64,000 nt of DNA, taken from assembly GCA_964388665.1 (NCBI GenBank), contig CAYMBJ010000011.1, positions 1-64,000 on the forward strand, written 5' to 3'. A program made the translations under genes and the position numbers. Source of the stretch: CALCCV01 sp964388665. GTDB lineage: Bacteria > Bdellovibrionota > Bdellovibrionia > Bdellovibrionales > Bdellovibrionaceae. Shown piece after piece: positions 54,518-63,700 of this stretch; position 1 is the stretch's first letter; the number at the start of each line of letters is the position of its first letter. The notes below the pieces were generated by a model. That model was given only the letters and a program-made list of their open reading frames with translations. It did no database searches and was not told where the DNA came from.

Positions 54518-56503
54518 TTAGACGGCCTTTTTTCTGGGGGCACGTCCGTCAATTCTGACTATATTGAAATTGCGACCGCTAGGCACTGAAAATTCTTTTC
54601 TCACAAAAAGTCGGTTCAGCTCACAAATCGACAATAGAAAGATAAACGCCTGATCTTCGCCCGGGCTAATTTGGGTGGGCGTCTTGGCGGCGATCGACTT
54701 CACAAACTTCTTCACGAGCTCGTTGTTTAATTGTTCTACCTTGGCTAGCTCTCTATCGGACAGCAAAGCGTCCACGTAGTCGGGTCGGTTCTTGCTTAAG
54801 AACACCATCGAGTCTGGAGAGCGATATGGTTGCTTGGCGCGGTTTGAGATACTCGCCGGCAGTGAGGATGCAAAGGCGTCCTTCAAGATAGACTTCTCGC
54901 GAGTGCCATCCTTAAGCATAAAGTCTTCTGGCAGACTCGCGGCCCAGGTAACCACATTGACATCCAGAAAAGGGCAGCGAGTCTCAACGCCATGGGCGGA
55001 GCTCATTCGATCGCCTTGTGAGGAGAGCAAATAGCCGTGCAAAAGCGTATTGAACTCCAGCCATTGTGCTTTCTTAACGTCACTCAAATGCGACAGTGCC
55101 TTATCATTGTCACGCAGGTAGGCCATAACGGGAGCGGGCAGTGAAGCACTCACTTCGGAACCTGACAAAAGACGCAGCATCAATTTGGAGTTGTGCATTC
55201 GTATTTCGTGAGAAAATGCGTTTTTCACCTTTTCTTCAGCAAATCTCTCGAACAAACCGACCTGTAGGCGAGAATTGGTTCGGCTCAGGTGCTCCATCCA
55301 CGGATAGAGCCCAGAAATGGCCTTTTCTTTCTCTTCGAGCGAAGAAAGGCCACTGAACGCTCGTCTGATCTTCGTTTCTTTAAAAATGTCATAGCCCAAG
55401 AAAGATTCATCTGAGCCCTCGCCTGAAAGAATCACCTTGATTCCCTTGCTCTTAACCATTTTGGCGAGGAGAAACATGGGAACAAAGGCATTTCTGAACA
55501 CGGGCACTTCGGCGTGCCAAATGCTATCCGGAAAGGCCTGTGCGATATCGCCATTGGAAATGGTCAGACATTCGTGCTCAGTACCCAGATGCTTACTGAC
55601 TTCTCTTTGATATGAGTCTTCATCATAGTGTTTTTCTTCGAACGCAATTGAGAAGCTGCGAACCTTTCGGTCGAGGTTCTTGCATGCCAATTGCGTTACA
55701 ATTGATGAGTCCAGACCTCCGCTGAGATAGGTTCCCACTTCGACATCGCTGCGCAGTCGTATTTTGACAGCATCATCGAGAAGATGTTGGGTTTTTTCAA
55801 CAGCCTCCGCATAGGAAGCCTTGTACGGAGGTTCGTTGAGATTGAGTTCAAAGTAAGGCCTTACTGTTAACTTTTTGCCTTCGGCTTTCATCCAATGGCC
55901 GGGGGGGAGTTGATGAACTCCCTTGAAGCCACTTTGGTCAGGTAGGACAGTCCACAGTGTGGCGATGGAGGCGAGGTGGTCATTGTCATATTGAAAATCC
56001 ACACCGCCGTGGCCAAGAAAGCATTTCATTTCAGATGCAAATAACAGTGCACCCTTATTCGTGACTGTATAGTAAAGTGGGCGTTTGCCATATCTATCAC
56101 GCGCGAGGAAAACAGTTTTATTGAGAGTGTCGTAAACGGCAAAAGCAAATGAGCCGTTAAATTTCTCTAAGGCTTTCTCGCCCCATTCTATATAGCCGAC
56201 GAGAGCCACTTCGGTGTCTGACTGCGTGGAAAAGCGATGGCCACAGGCCTCAAGCTCTTTCTTCAGTTCCTTATAATTGTACACTTCGCCGTTATAGGCG
56301 ATCCAATATCTCCCATCGCCAGTGGTCATTGGCTGTTGGCCATGGGCGACGTCGATGATGCTTAGACGTGCGGTTCCAAAAGCGATTTGGTCGTCATAAT
56401 AGTATCCGGCCTCATCTGGGCCGCGATGATCTATCATCATCAGCATTTTTTCAACTTGTGGAGCTGCATCTGGTAAACCGTAGGACCCAGCAATTCCGCA
56501 CAT
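54518..56503 (-). CDS. asparagine synthetase-like glutamine amidotransferase
   Basis: Glutamine-dependent amidotransferase of 661 residues. Cys2 (MCGIAGSYG) is the N-terminal nucleophile of the glutaminase domain (1-200) with DHRGPDEAG and YNGEVYNYKEL. The synthetase domain has the ATP pyrophosphatase loop YLSGGLDSS and SGEGSDESFLGY. AsnB-type enzymes in secondary-metabolite clusters amidate carboxyl groups of intermediates. It is three bases downstream of the acyltransferase gene, within the PKS operon, so a tailoring role (amide formation on the polyketide) is more likely than primary asparagine synthesis, though not proven. Confidence 0.87.
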   Translation of the reverse strand: MCGIAGSYGLPDAAPQVEKMLMMIDHRGPDEAGYYYDDQIAFGTARLSIIDVAHGQQPMTTGDGRYWIAYNGEVYNYKELKKELEACGHRFSTQSDTEVALVGYIEWGEKALEKFNGSFAFAVYDTLNKTVFLARDRYGKRPLYYTVTNKGALLFASEMKCFLGHGGVDFQYDNDHLASIATLWTVLPDQSGFKGVHQLPPGHWMKAEGKKLTVRPYFELNLNEPPYKASYAEAVEKTQHLLDDAVKIRLRSDVEVGTYLSGGLDSSIVTQLACKNLDRKVRSFSIAFEEKHYDEDSYQREVSKHLGTEHECLTISNGDIAQAFPDSIWHAEVPVFRNAFVPMFLLAKMVKSKGIKVILSGEGSDESFLGYDIFKETKIRRAFSGLSSLEEKEKAISGLYPWMEHLSRTNSRLQVGLFERFAEEKVKNAFSHEIRMHNSKLMLRLLSGSEVSASLPAPVMAYLRDNDKALSHLSDVKKAQWLEFNTLLHGYLLSSQGDRMSSAHGVETRCPFLDVNVVTWAASLPEDFMLKDGTREKSILKDAFASSLPASISNRAKQPYRSPDSMVFLSKNRPDYVDALLSDRELAKVEQLNNELVKKFVKSIAAKTPTQISPGEDQAFIFLLSICELNRLFVRKEFSVPSGRNFNIVRIDGRAPRKKAV

Positions 56504-56506
56504 AAA

Positions 56507-57424
56507 CTACTCCAATCCAGGCTCGTGTTTGACGGATCGATTGATAAAAAAACCATATTTTGTGAGCATGTTGCCGTAGCCAATTTCCCTCAAATGCATC
56601 ACATTTTCCTTCACCAAGCGCTGGACGCATTTTTCCCACTTAACTGGGCTATACACTTGCGCGGCCAGCTGCCCGTGTAGGGAATTCACTTCGGTCGGCA
56701 AAAAATCACCATTTACGTTGTCCAGAACTTTATTCTCAGAGAGCGCAATCTTTTCGCTCTGCAATGCCTTGAGAAACGGTTCTTCAGTTGGCTTGAGGAG
56801 GGGCGAGTGCCAGCCTCCTGCGACGGGAATAACAACCAGCTTCTTGGGCACCAGGAGAGAGAGTTCTTTTTGAGCTTGTGCGATGGCCTCTGCGGTGCCG
56901 GCGATGGAATACTGGCCGGGGGCATTGAAGTTGCTGATCCAGATTTGCAAATCTCTGGCGCGAAGGGCTTTGCAAATGCCTTCGACCTTGTCTTCTGGCA
57001 GGCCGATGACTGCCAGCATTCCTGAGTTGGTGTCGGTTAAGCACTCATTCATCAGCAAAGCGCGTTTATGAACAATGCGGATGAGGCTCTCATATGAGAT
57101 TGCTCCAGAGGCATAAATGGCAGTCCATTGGCCGACGCTGTAGCCAGCAAAAAAAGAAGGTTCAGAATTTGACTGTCTATATTGTTCTAAGTGCAGAGCA
57201 CTTAAAAGCACAGTTAACAGTGAGCTTGTGCTATTTTCATTGAGTAGAGTCTCTTCGCCGCGCTCAATTTGTGAAATTAAATCGGAAGCGGCCTGTTCAC
57301 AAATCGGCCCGTAATATTTCGTGAAGGCGGGGAGAGAGCGAGCTTTAGCCAGCATTTTCAGGCTCTGGCTTCCCTGACCTGGAAAAACGAGACCAACGCT
57401 AGCATTTTCCTCGCTAGGCGGCAT
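56507..57424 (-). CDS. in-trans acyltransferase, FabD-like
   Basis: Malonyl-CoA:ACP transacylase family protein of 305 residues. LVFPGQGSQ near the N-terminus, nucleophile S96 in GYSVGQW (GHSxG with Tyr for His), catalytic His in AGGWHSPLL. The usual substrate-contact Arg-containing strand is less clear. ATG 57424 overlaps the upstream gene by 11 bases; a longer start at 57466 is possible but would overlap by 53. It would load extender units onto the free-standing carrier or the KS protein's ACP. A second AT domain sits on the divergent protein. Confidence 0.82.
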   Translation of the reverse strand: MPPSEENASVGLVFPGQGSQSLKMLAKARSLPAFTKYYGPICEQAASDLISQIERGEETLLNENSTSSLLTVLLSALHLEQYRQSNSEPSFFAGYSVGQWTAIYASGAISYESLIRIVHKRALLMNECLTDTNSGMLAVIGLPEDKVEGICKALRARDLQIWISNFNAPGQYSIAGTAEAIAQAQKELSLLVPKKLVVIPVAGGWHSPLLKPTEEPFLKALQSEKIALSENKVLDNVNGDFLPTEVNSLHGQLAAQVYSPVKWEKCVQRLVKENVMHLREIGYGNMLTKYGFFINRSVKHEPGLE

Positions 57425-58445
57425 CTTTGATTCCAATTTTATTAGCCTGCCAAACCATGTCAGCAAATTGTGGATTCTCGCTGACCTTCTTCAAGGCGGT
57501 TTCGCGACTCATTGTGCCCGCGCGAATCTGGTCTGAAACCTCAGCGGCATAGGGATGAAAGCCATTCTGTTTAAGGTGCAAGGCTATGCCTAAGTCATTC
57601 AAGCGACAATTGGACGAATGAGCACCCGTGTTCGCCGTCCTCTTCCATCCGTGCTGAGAAATTCGCTCAACGATCTGATCTTCCGTGACGGCCAATGTGA
57701 GCATTGGATTCAATAAAGTTATTGTGATTTTATCCTTCATGTATCGTTCCGGGATCGCGAAGTATTCATTCGTTCTTGGGCCAAATGCTTTGGAGAATTT
57801 TGCCAATTTGGATTGCGACAGCTTTTGTTGCATGTCTAGGTCAATCTGCATCACGGCGCCATCTTTAGGAACTTGGCCACCAATGTAACCGCCAGCAATG
57901 AGGGGAATCCGCTGTTGCAGCGATACTTTGATCATATAGATGTTGATTAAACTAATGCATGAATTGCATATACTGCTGGCTTTGGTCAAAGCCGATTTCG
58001 AGTGAATTTCATCGGATTTGAGTGCACTGGCTTTGTACATATTGTTCATAAAGGTCGGGGAGGGGGTGAATAACATGAAATCCACTCCGAGGGCTGTCGT
58101 CACGGCCTTGCAATTGGCGACGGCTTGTTCTGCCATGAAGCCATTGTCGACAGTTACCGCTAGACATTTCAGTTTGTATTCGTTCGTAAGAAGCGAGAGT
58201 GTGTAAGAAGAGTCCTTGCCACCGCTAAAAGCAACAACACAGTCATAACTTTCGGAAGCCGTCGCTTTTGCATTTTCAATGGCTTGCTCCATTTGGGCCG
58301 TTAGCTTGCCTCTAATCTTAGCCAAGTCTTGTGGCGGCGGGGTGCTTCGACAGAAATTGCAAAGGCCAGCATCATCAAATTTGATTCCCGGGAAAGAGTC
58401 AGGAAGGATGCACTTAGTGCAGAGCTTATGATCATGCAGCTTCAT
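57414..58445 (-). CDS. PP-loop ATPase with zinc-ribbon-like N-terminus (N-acetyl sugar amidotransferase-like)
   Basis: Adenine nucleotide alpha-hydrolase superfamily protein of 343 residues. C9-x2-C12 and C29-x2-C32 (LCTKCILPDSFPGIKFDD, then GLCNFC) precede the PP-loop S74-GGKDSS80. CNSC near residue 164 is a further Cys pair. The arrangement resembles WbpG/PseA sugar amidotransferases, which use ammonia from a partner glutaminase, and related enzymes that make thioamides in natural products. Start overlaps the ACP gene by 14 bases. With AsnB in the same operon, nitrogen or sulfur insertion into the product is a reasonable inference, but which atom is not shown. Confidence 0.75.
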   Translation of the reverse strand: MKLHDHKLCTKCILPDSFPGIKFDDAGLCNFCRSTPPPQDLAKIRGKLTAQMEQAIENAKATASESYDCVVAFSGGKDSSYTLSLLTNEYKLKCLAVTVDNGFMAEQAVANCKAVTTALGVDFMLFTPSPTFMNNMYKASALKSDEIHSKSALTKASSICNSCISLINIYMIKVSLQQRIPLIAGGYIGGQVPKDGAVMQIDLDMQQKLSQSKLAKFSKAFGPRTNEYFAIPERYMKDKITITLLNPMLTLAVTEDQIVERISQHGWKRTANTGAHSSNCRLNDLGIALHLKQNGFHPYAAEVSDQIRAGTMSRETALKKVSENPQFADMVWQANKIGIKDAA

Positions 58446-58689
58446 TCAACTTCTCCTTGATTGCATGGGTCATGGATACTAGCGAAACAAGCGACGAGGA
58501 AACCAATTCTTCACTTGAAAATTGGATGTTGAATTCACCTTCCATAAATTTGACCAGCTCCATGAATCCGTAGGAATCAATAAAGCCAAGTTCGAAGAGG
58601 TTACTGTTCTGAGTTACATTCGCATCAAATTGGACTAAGAGATTTTCTTCCAAGAACACTTTGATCTTTTGTTCGATATTTTTGTCCAT
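58432..58689 (-). CDS. stand-alone acyl carrier protein
   Basis: Carrier protein of 85 residues. Ser39 in LGFIDSYGFMELVKF is the phosphopantetheine attachment site, preceded by an acidic N-terminal helix. It overlaps the PP-loop gene by 14 bases. A dedicated free ACP next to amidotransferase genes suggests that the modification happens on a carrier-bound substrate. Confidence 0.82.
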   Translation of the reverse strand: MDKNIEQKIKVFLEENLLVQFDANVTQNSNLFELGFIDSYGFMELVKFMEGEFNIQFSSEELVSSSLVSLVSMTHAIKEKLNEAA

Positions 58690-58828
58690 ATATATATCTC
58701 CAACAATTGCTGAGCACTTTTCTTTCTATCTAATCGGTCTGAAGACGAGTTTCTTAAATTTTTATTTTTGCTTCACAGGGAACTGGAGCAAAAACAAGAG
58801 CGACGTATTTTTTTGGGAATGCGTCGAC

Positions 58829-60517
58829 TTAACTTGCGGCCCGAACCTCGGGTGCCTGTCCCAAAATGACATGGGCATTTGTTCCGCTGAAGCCAAAGGA
58901 ACTGACTCCAGCGATTCGTTCTGTCCCATCCCAAGGCATCAGCCGCGTAGCAATTTTAGCCGGAATATTATCCAAAGGAACAATATTGGGGTTGATTTCG
59001 TTGAAGTGTAAATTGGGAGTGATTTGTTTTTCAGACATGCACAATGCCACCTTGATCAATCCGGCTAATCCCGCCGCCGCCTCGGCGTGTCCGATCATAG
59101 ACTTAGCCGAGCCCAGGATGAGTGGAGAATCGGCGTCGCGAGTGCCTCCGAAGATTTTGCGAATCGCATCGACCTCAATGGGATCGCCAAGCGGCGTTCC
59201 GGTGCCATGTGTTTCGATGTAGCTGACTTGATTTGGTTGGACGTTGGCATCAAGCAGCGCTTTGCGAATCAACTGCTCCTGCGCTAAACCGTTGGGCGCG
59301 GTCAAACCGGAGGATTTTCCGTCTTGATTGACAGCGCTACCCAAAATGAGCGCGTGAATTTGCGAACCGTCCTCGAGTGCGACTGACAAGGGTTTTAAGA
59401 CAATAGTAGCGACCCCTTCACTCCTCACATAACCGTTAGCATCTTTGTCGAAAGTTTTGCATTTGCCGTCTGGTGACAGCGCATTCATGCGGCTCAGTTG
59501 CGCTGTGGTTTCTGGTGAGATCATTAAATTAACACCGGAGACGAGAGCCATATTCGACTCTCCGGAGCGCAGGCTCTGGCAAGCGAGATGCACGGCCACC
59601 AGAGAGGACGAGCAAGCCGTATCTATGGTGAGTGCGGGTCCCTTTAGTCCGAGAAAGTAAGCGAGGCGTCCCGAAGCGATGCTCAGATAGTTGCCTGTTA
59701 AGATATGTCCTTCCAGACCAGCGACGTCATTCGAGCGGAGCAAGAGATCCATATATTCTTGAGTGGTCATGCCTACGAAGATACCCGTCTGTGAATCTAT
59801 TAAACTGTCGGCCGCAATGCCGGCATTTTCAATGGCCTCCCAGCAGGTTTCCATCAACAGACGTTGCTGCGGATCCATAGCAGTGGCTTCTGTGCCGCTA
59901 ATGCCAAAAAAACCCGCGTCGAATTTGCCGATATCAGACAACCATCCGCCACGTCGCGCGTACATTGTGCCCGGAACGGACGAATCTTTGTTATAGTAAC
60001 TGTCGATATTCCACCGTTCCCGAGGCACTTCTTGCAGGACATCTTCGCCGCGAGCAAGCACATTCCAATAGTCTTTTGCGGACTGGACGCCGCCAGGAAA
60101 TTTGCAGGCAATGCCCACGATGGCGATGGGTTCGTTTGCCGCTACTGAACTCTTGGCGGCTGCCGTTGTTTCTACTGGAACTGGCTTGAACAGGCTGCAG
60201 ATATGCTGTGTTATATCGTAAACTGTTGGGTAGTTAAACAGTGCAGTTGGCGACAGCTCAGTGTCATACTCGGGACCCAAGGCCATGCGTATCTTGTTCA
60301 TCAGTTTCATAGAACCCAGTGATTTTAGGCCTAGGTCCTTGAATGTCTTTTTGCGATCAATACTATTTGAAGAAACTTTTGCATTTGGGTCATCATTAAT
60401 TATCTGCGCGAGGTGCTTGCAGATGAATTCAGAAATGTGATCCACCTTGCTCGCGGAATCAGGACATGACTGGACTTGGGCTGCTAATTCACCTTCCGAG
60501 ATATCTAAATCGGTCAT
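58829..60517 (-). CDS. polyketide synthase ACP-KS didomain protein
   Basis: 562 residues. An N-terminal ACP (Ser66 in DLGLKSLGSM) is followed by a ketosynthase (about 128-555) with C302 in DTACSSS, H437 in ETHGTGTPLGD and H477 in SMIGHAEA, the full Claisen triad. It ends eleven residues after the last KS strand (FSGTNAHVILGQAP), with no KS-AT linker, which instead starts the divergent protein. TTAGGAGAG before the ATG supports the start. ACP before KS in one chain, with no AT, is a module-boundary arrangement as in split modules. Confidence 0.9.
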   Translation of the reverse strand: MTDLDISEGELAAQVQSCPDSASKVDHISEFICKHLAQIINDDPNAKVSSNSIDRKKTFKDLGLKSLGSMKLMNKIRMALGPEYDTELSPTALFNYPTVYDITQHICSLFKPVPVETTAAAKSSVAANEPIAIVGIACKFPGGVQSAKDYWNVLARGEDVLQEVPRERWNIDSYYNKDSSVPGTMYARRGGWLSDIGKFDAGFFGISGTEATAMDPQQRLLMETCWEAIENAGIAADSLIDSQTGIFVGMTTQEYMDLLLRSNDVAGLEGHILTGNYLSIASGRLAYFLGLKGPALTIDTACSSSLVAVHLACQSLRSGESNMALVSGVNLMISPETTAQLSRMNALSPDGKCKTFDKDANGYVRSEGVATIVLKPLSVALEDGSQIHALILGSAVNQDGKSSGLTAPNGLAQEQLIRKALLDANVQPNQVSYIETHGTGTPLGDPIEVDAIRKIFGGTRDADSPLILGSAKSMIGHAEAAAGLAGLIKVALCMSEKQITPNLHFNEINPNIVPLDNIPAKIATRLMPWDGTERIAGVSSFGFSGTNAHVILGQAPEVRAAS

Positions 60518-60542
60518 TTTCTCTCCTAAGTTTCACCACGCA

Positions 60543-60567
60543 TTTAGATCGGAACAATTGATCTAAA
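60543..60567. promoter_or_regulatory. inverted repeat in the divergent PKS promoter region
   Basis: TTTAGATC (60543-60550) and GATCTAAA (60560-60567) are perfect complements with a 9-base spacer, 26 bases upstream of the ACP-KS start. A second inverted pair, AGTTGG/CCAACT, lies at 60625-60644. Either could be the operator of a regulator controlling both directions. Confidence 0.4.
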
Positions 60568-60794
60568 AATTGATACTCATTTGCTGTAAATCGTCCAAAG
60601 GTCCAGTGATATGGCCTTCCATCTAGTTGGTGGGTAGTCCAACTGCACCTAAAGTCAATCATGTGGAAGAAATTTTTAATTTGTAGTTGTACAAAATTAA
60701 ACATGTTGCATGATATTGTTGATATGATTGATTTCATGAAGCAATTAGATCAATCCCCTTTGAACCTCTTTTCAAGCGTCGGCTTTGGGTTGGA

Positions 60795-63700
60795 ATGATT
60801 CAAGAACAAATGAATAAAAATTCGTCTCAATATACAGAAACATCTACGCCTCAAGAGCGACCAGCGCACTTACTGTGTCTGTCTGCAAAGCAAGAAGAGG
60901 CGCTGCGAGAGTTGGCGGCGAAATACGCGAACTGCATTGAGGCTGAGACCGAAAAAAGTTTAGGAGACATTTGTTTTACAGCGATGACCGGACGTAATCA
61001 TTTTGACGAGAGATTAGCGATACCCGGTAAAAGCAGAGAAGAGATCGCAAAAAAGCTGAGATGCTATGCCGAAAGCGGCGATCTCCGCGCGGGCGTTTCC
61101 AGAGGAACGGTTCACTCAGGAGAAAGTTCAAAGGTCGCTTTTTTATTTACTGGTCAGGGCTCGCAGTACGCCGGCATGGGCAAAGAGCTCTACATCTCCC
61201 AAAAAGTGTTTAGAGATGCAATCGACAGGTGCGAAAAAATATTGTTTGAGCTCGGTCAGTTTTCATTAAAAGACGCTTTGTTTGATGGTAAACAGATAGA
61301 TGAAACTCAGCGCACTCAGCCGGCGCTGTTTGCAATTGAATATGCGCTGGCTGAATTGTGGAAGTCCTTCGGAGTGCAACCCTATGTGGTGATGGGGCAC
61401 AGTGTGGGCGAATACGTCGCGGCATGCGTGGCCGGTGTATTTAGCTTGGAAGATGGATTGAAGCTGATCTCGGCGCGTAGCCGATTGATGCAGGCGTTGC
61501 CGGGCGAAGGCGCCATGGGCGCGATTGCAGCGTCAGAAGAGCGCGTGAAAGAGGCGATCAAGAATCATTTGCAAAAAGTTTCGATTGCGGCCGTTAACGG
61601 TCCCGAAAGCGTTGTGATTGCGGGAGCGGCACCGATTGTTAAAGAGATCTTAGCCGATTTTGAAAAGCTTAAAGTCAAAGTGAAGCAATTGAATGTATCC
61701 CACGGCTTCCATTCGCCACAAATGGACCCAATGTTAGAGGAGTTCGAGAAAATCGCAGGCGGAATTGATTATCATAGACCGGTTATCCGTTTGATTTCAA
61801 ACGTTAGCGGGAAGCGCGTTGAGAGCGACGAGGTCGGTCAAGCATCATACTGGCGTCGACACGTGAGAGAAGCGGTCAAGTTTTACGACGGTATGAAGTC
61901 TCTAAGCCAGGAAGGTGTAGAGAAATTCCTCGAGGTGGGTCCCGGAACAACTATGTTGGGAATGGGGCGACTTTGTTTGCCTGAGGCGGAGTCAGAGAAG
62001 TGTGTTTGGTTAACCAGTATCAAGAAAGATGCGAACGAGTTTGAAAAATTGGCCGAGAGTTTGGGAGGCCTATACAGTCATGGTGTTAAGATTGATTGGC
62101 AGGGCTGGGAAGCTGGCTGTCCGAAGCGGATATTGGTGCAGTTACCGACCTATGCATTTCAAAGAAAAGAATATTGGGCAGAAGGCGCAAGTCACGGCCA
62201 ACAGGTAGCGGGGAGTTCTCCTGTTGCGAAGGCCGCGCCCTCGGTGATACCTACTAGCCAACCTAAAGCTGTGAAATCAAATGCAACTCTAAGTCCATTT
62301 TTGCGTAAAATTGAAGCGGCAGGTGAAGCTGATCGTCCCCAAGTCATTCAGAGCTTCCTTCAGGACGAGGTGGCAAAGGTTTTAGGATCAGAGGCCGCAT
62401 TGATAAGTCCGGCCAAGGCATTGTTGTCACTTGGATTGGACTCTTTGCTGCAAATCACTTTTCGCACCAATTTAAAAAAGATTTTGGGCGAGGAGTTAGG
62501 CGAGCTTATTCCGACGACTTTGATTCTGAACTGCCCGACAGTTGAGGCGTTGACCAAGTTTTTATTAAAGAACGTGTTAACGCCGCAGAAGCTATCCGGC
62601 TTGAGCGCTCGCGAGGTTGAGTCGCCCTCTGAGCCGGTTGTTCAGGGGAGTGCGCCTGCTGTGATGAATGCTCCCAACTTCGTTGAAGAAGCCAGAGAGC
62701 AGAATTCCATAAATGAAAAGCTTGTCACGGCTCTGTTTGATTTACCCATGAATCAAAGCCTGGATGGAGAGTTCGTAAAACTTGTCCACCCACTATTCCA
62801 AAATCATCCGGTGCTAATGAAGGAGTGGGGAGCTGGTCCAGGCGCATTCCGTGATTTTATGAATTTCTATAAAACTTTTGTTCCCGAATTGATGTTCGAA
62901 ATCGAACATCTCCAAAGTGTGGGTGACACTGTCTACGTTCGGTGGAATGCCGCTGGGGTTCATGAAGGAACTTTCTTAGATATCCATCCCACCGGGGGCA
63001 AAGTGACCCTTGCTGGCTTAATCCAGGTCCGTGTTCTGGAGGGGAAAGTTGTCGAGATCTGGGGTGATTGGGCTATCGAAAGTTTCACCCGTCAAATTGG
63101 CATCTCCGTTGATGAAATCAAGGAAAAGTGGCGGCGACGCAAGAGTTTTACGGCCTCGCGATCGTGGAATCCGCAGGGCAAAGAAACTTTTTTTATCATT
63201 CCTTCCGTCAATTTACCGGGATATATAAACTTTCGCGAATCCGCCATGAATTTGAGAGCGGCAGACCACAGAGTTATTACGATGGAACTTTTGGGAACCC
63301 GGCGCGCATTTGAAGCGCTTCCTGCCCAACCAGACTACGGAGCTGCAAAAGAAATCGAGGCAATAATTGCCGTGCTTGAGGATATAGGCGTGCGCGAGCC
63401 GGTTCATTTTTTAGGCTGGTCAGCCCACTCCGTGGTGGCGCTTGAGTTGGCACTGTCCCACTCAGATCTGGTGAAAAGCGTCGTGTTGATTGAGCCATTT
63501 TCAGCCTCCTTTATGAAAAACAAACCGCTTTCTCCCGAAGAACAGGCCGTGTACAAGATTTCAGGCGATCTAGGACTCACGCCAATGAATATGGAGGATG
63601 TTAGGACTGAGATGATCGAGTCCAAAGTGTTTCCTGCCAGTTTCGACTTTTATGCGATTCCACACTTTTCAAGCCTTGAGGCCTTTATCAGGATATATGA

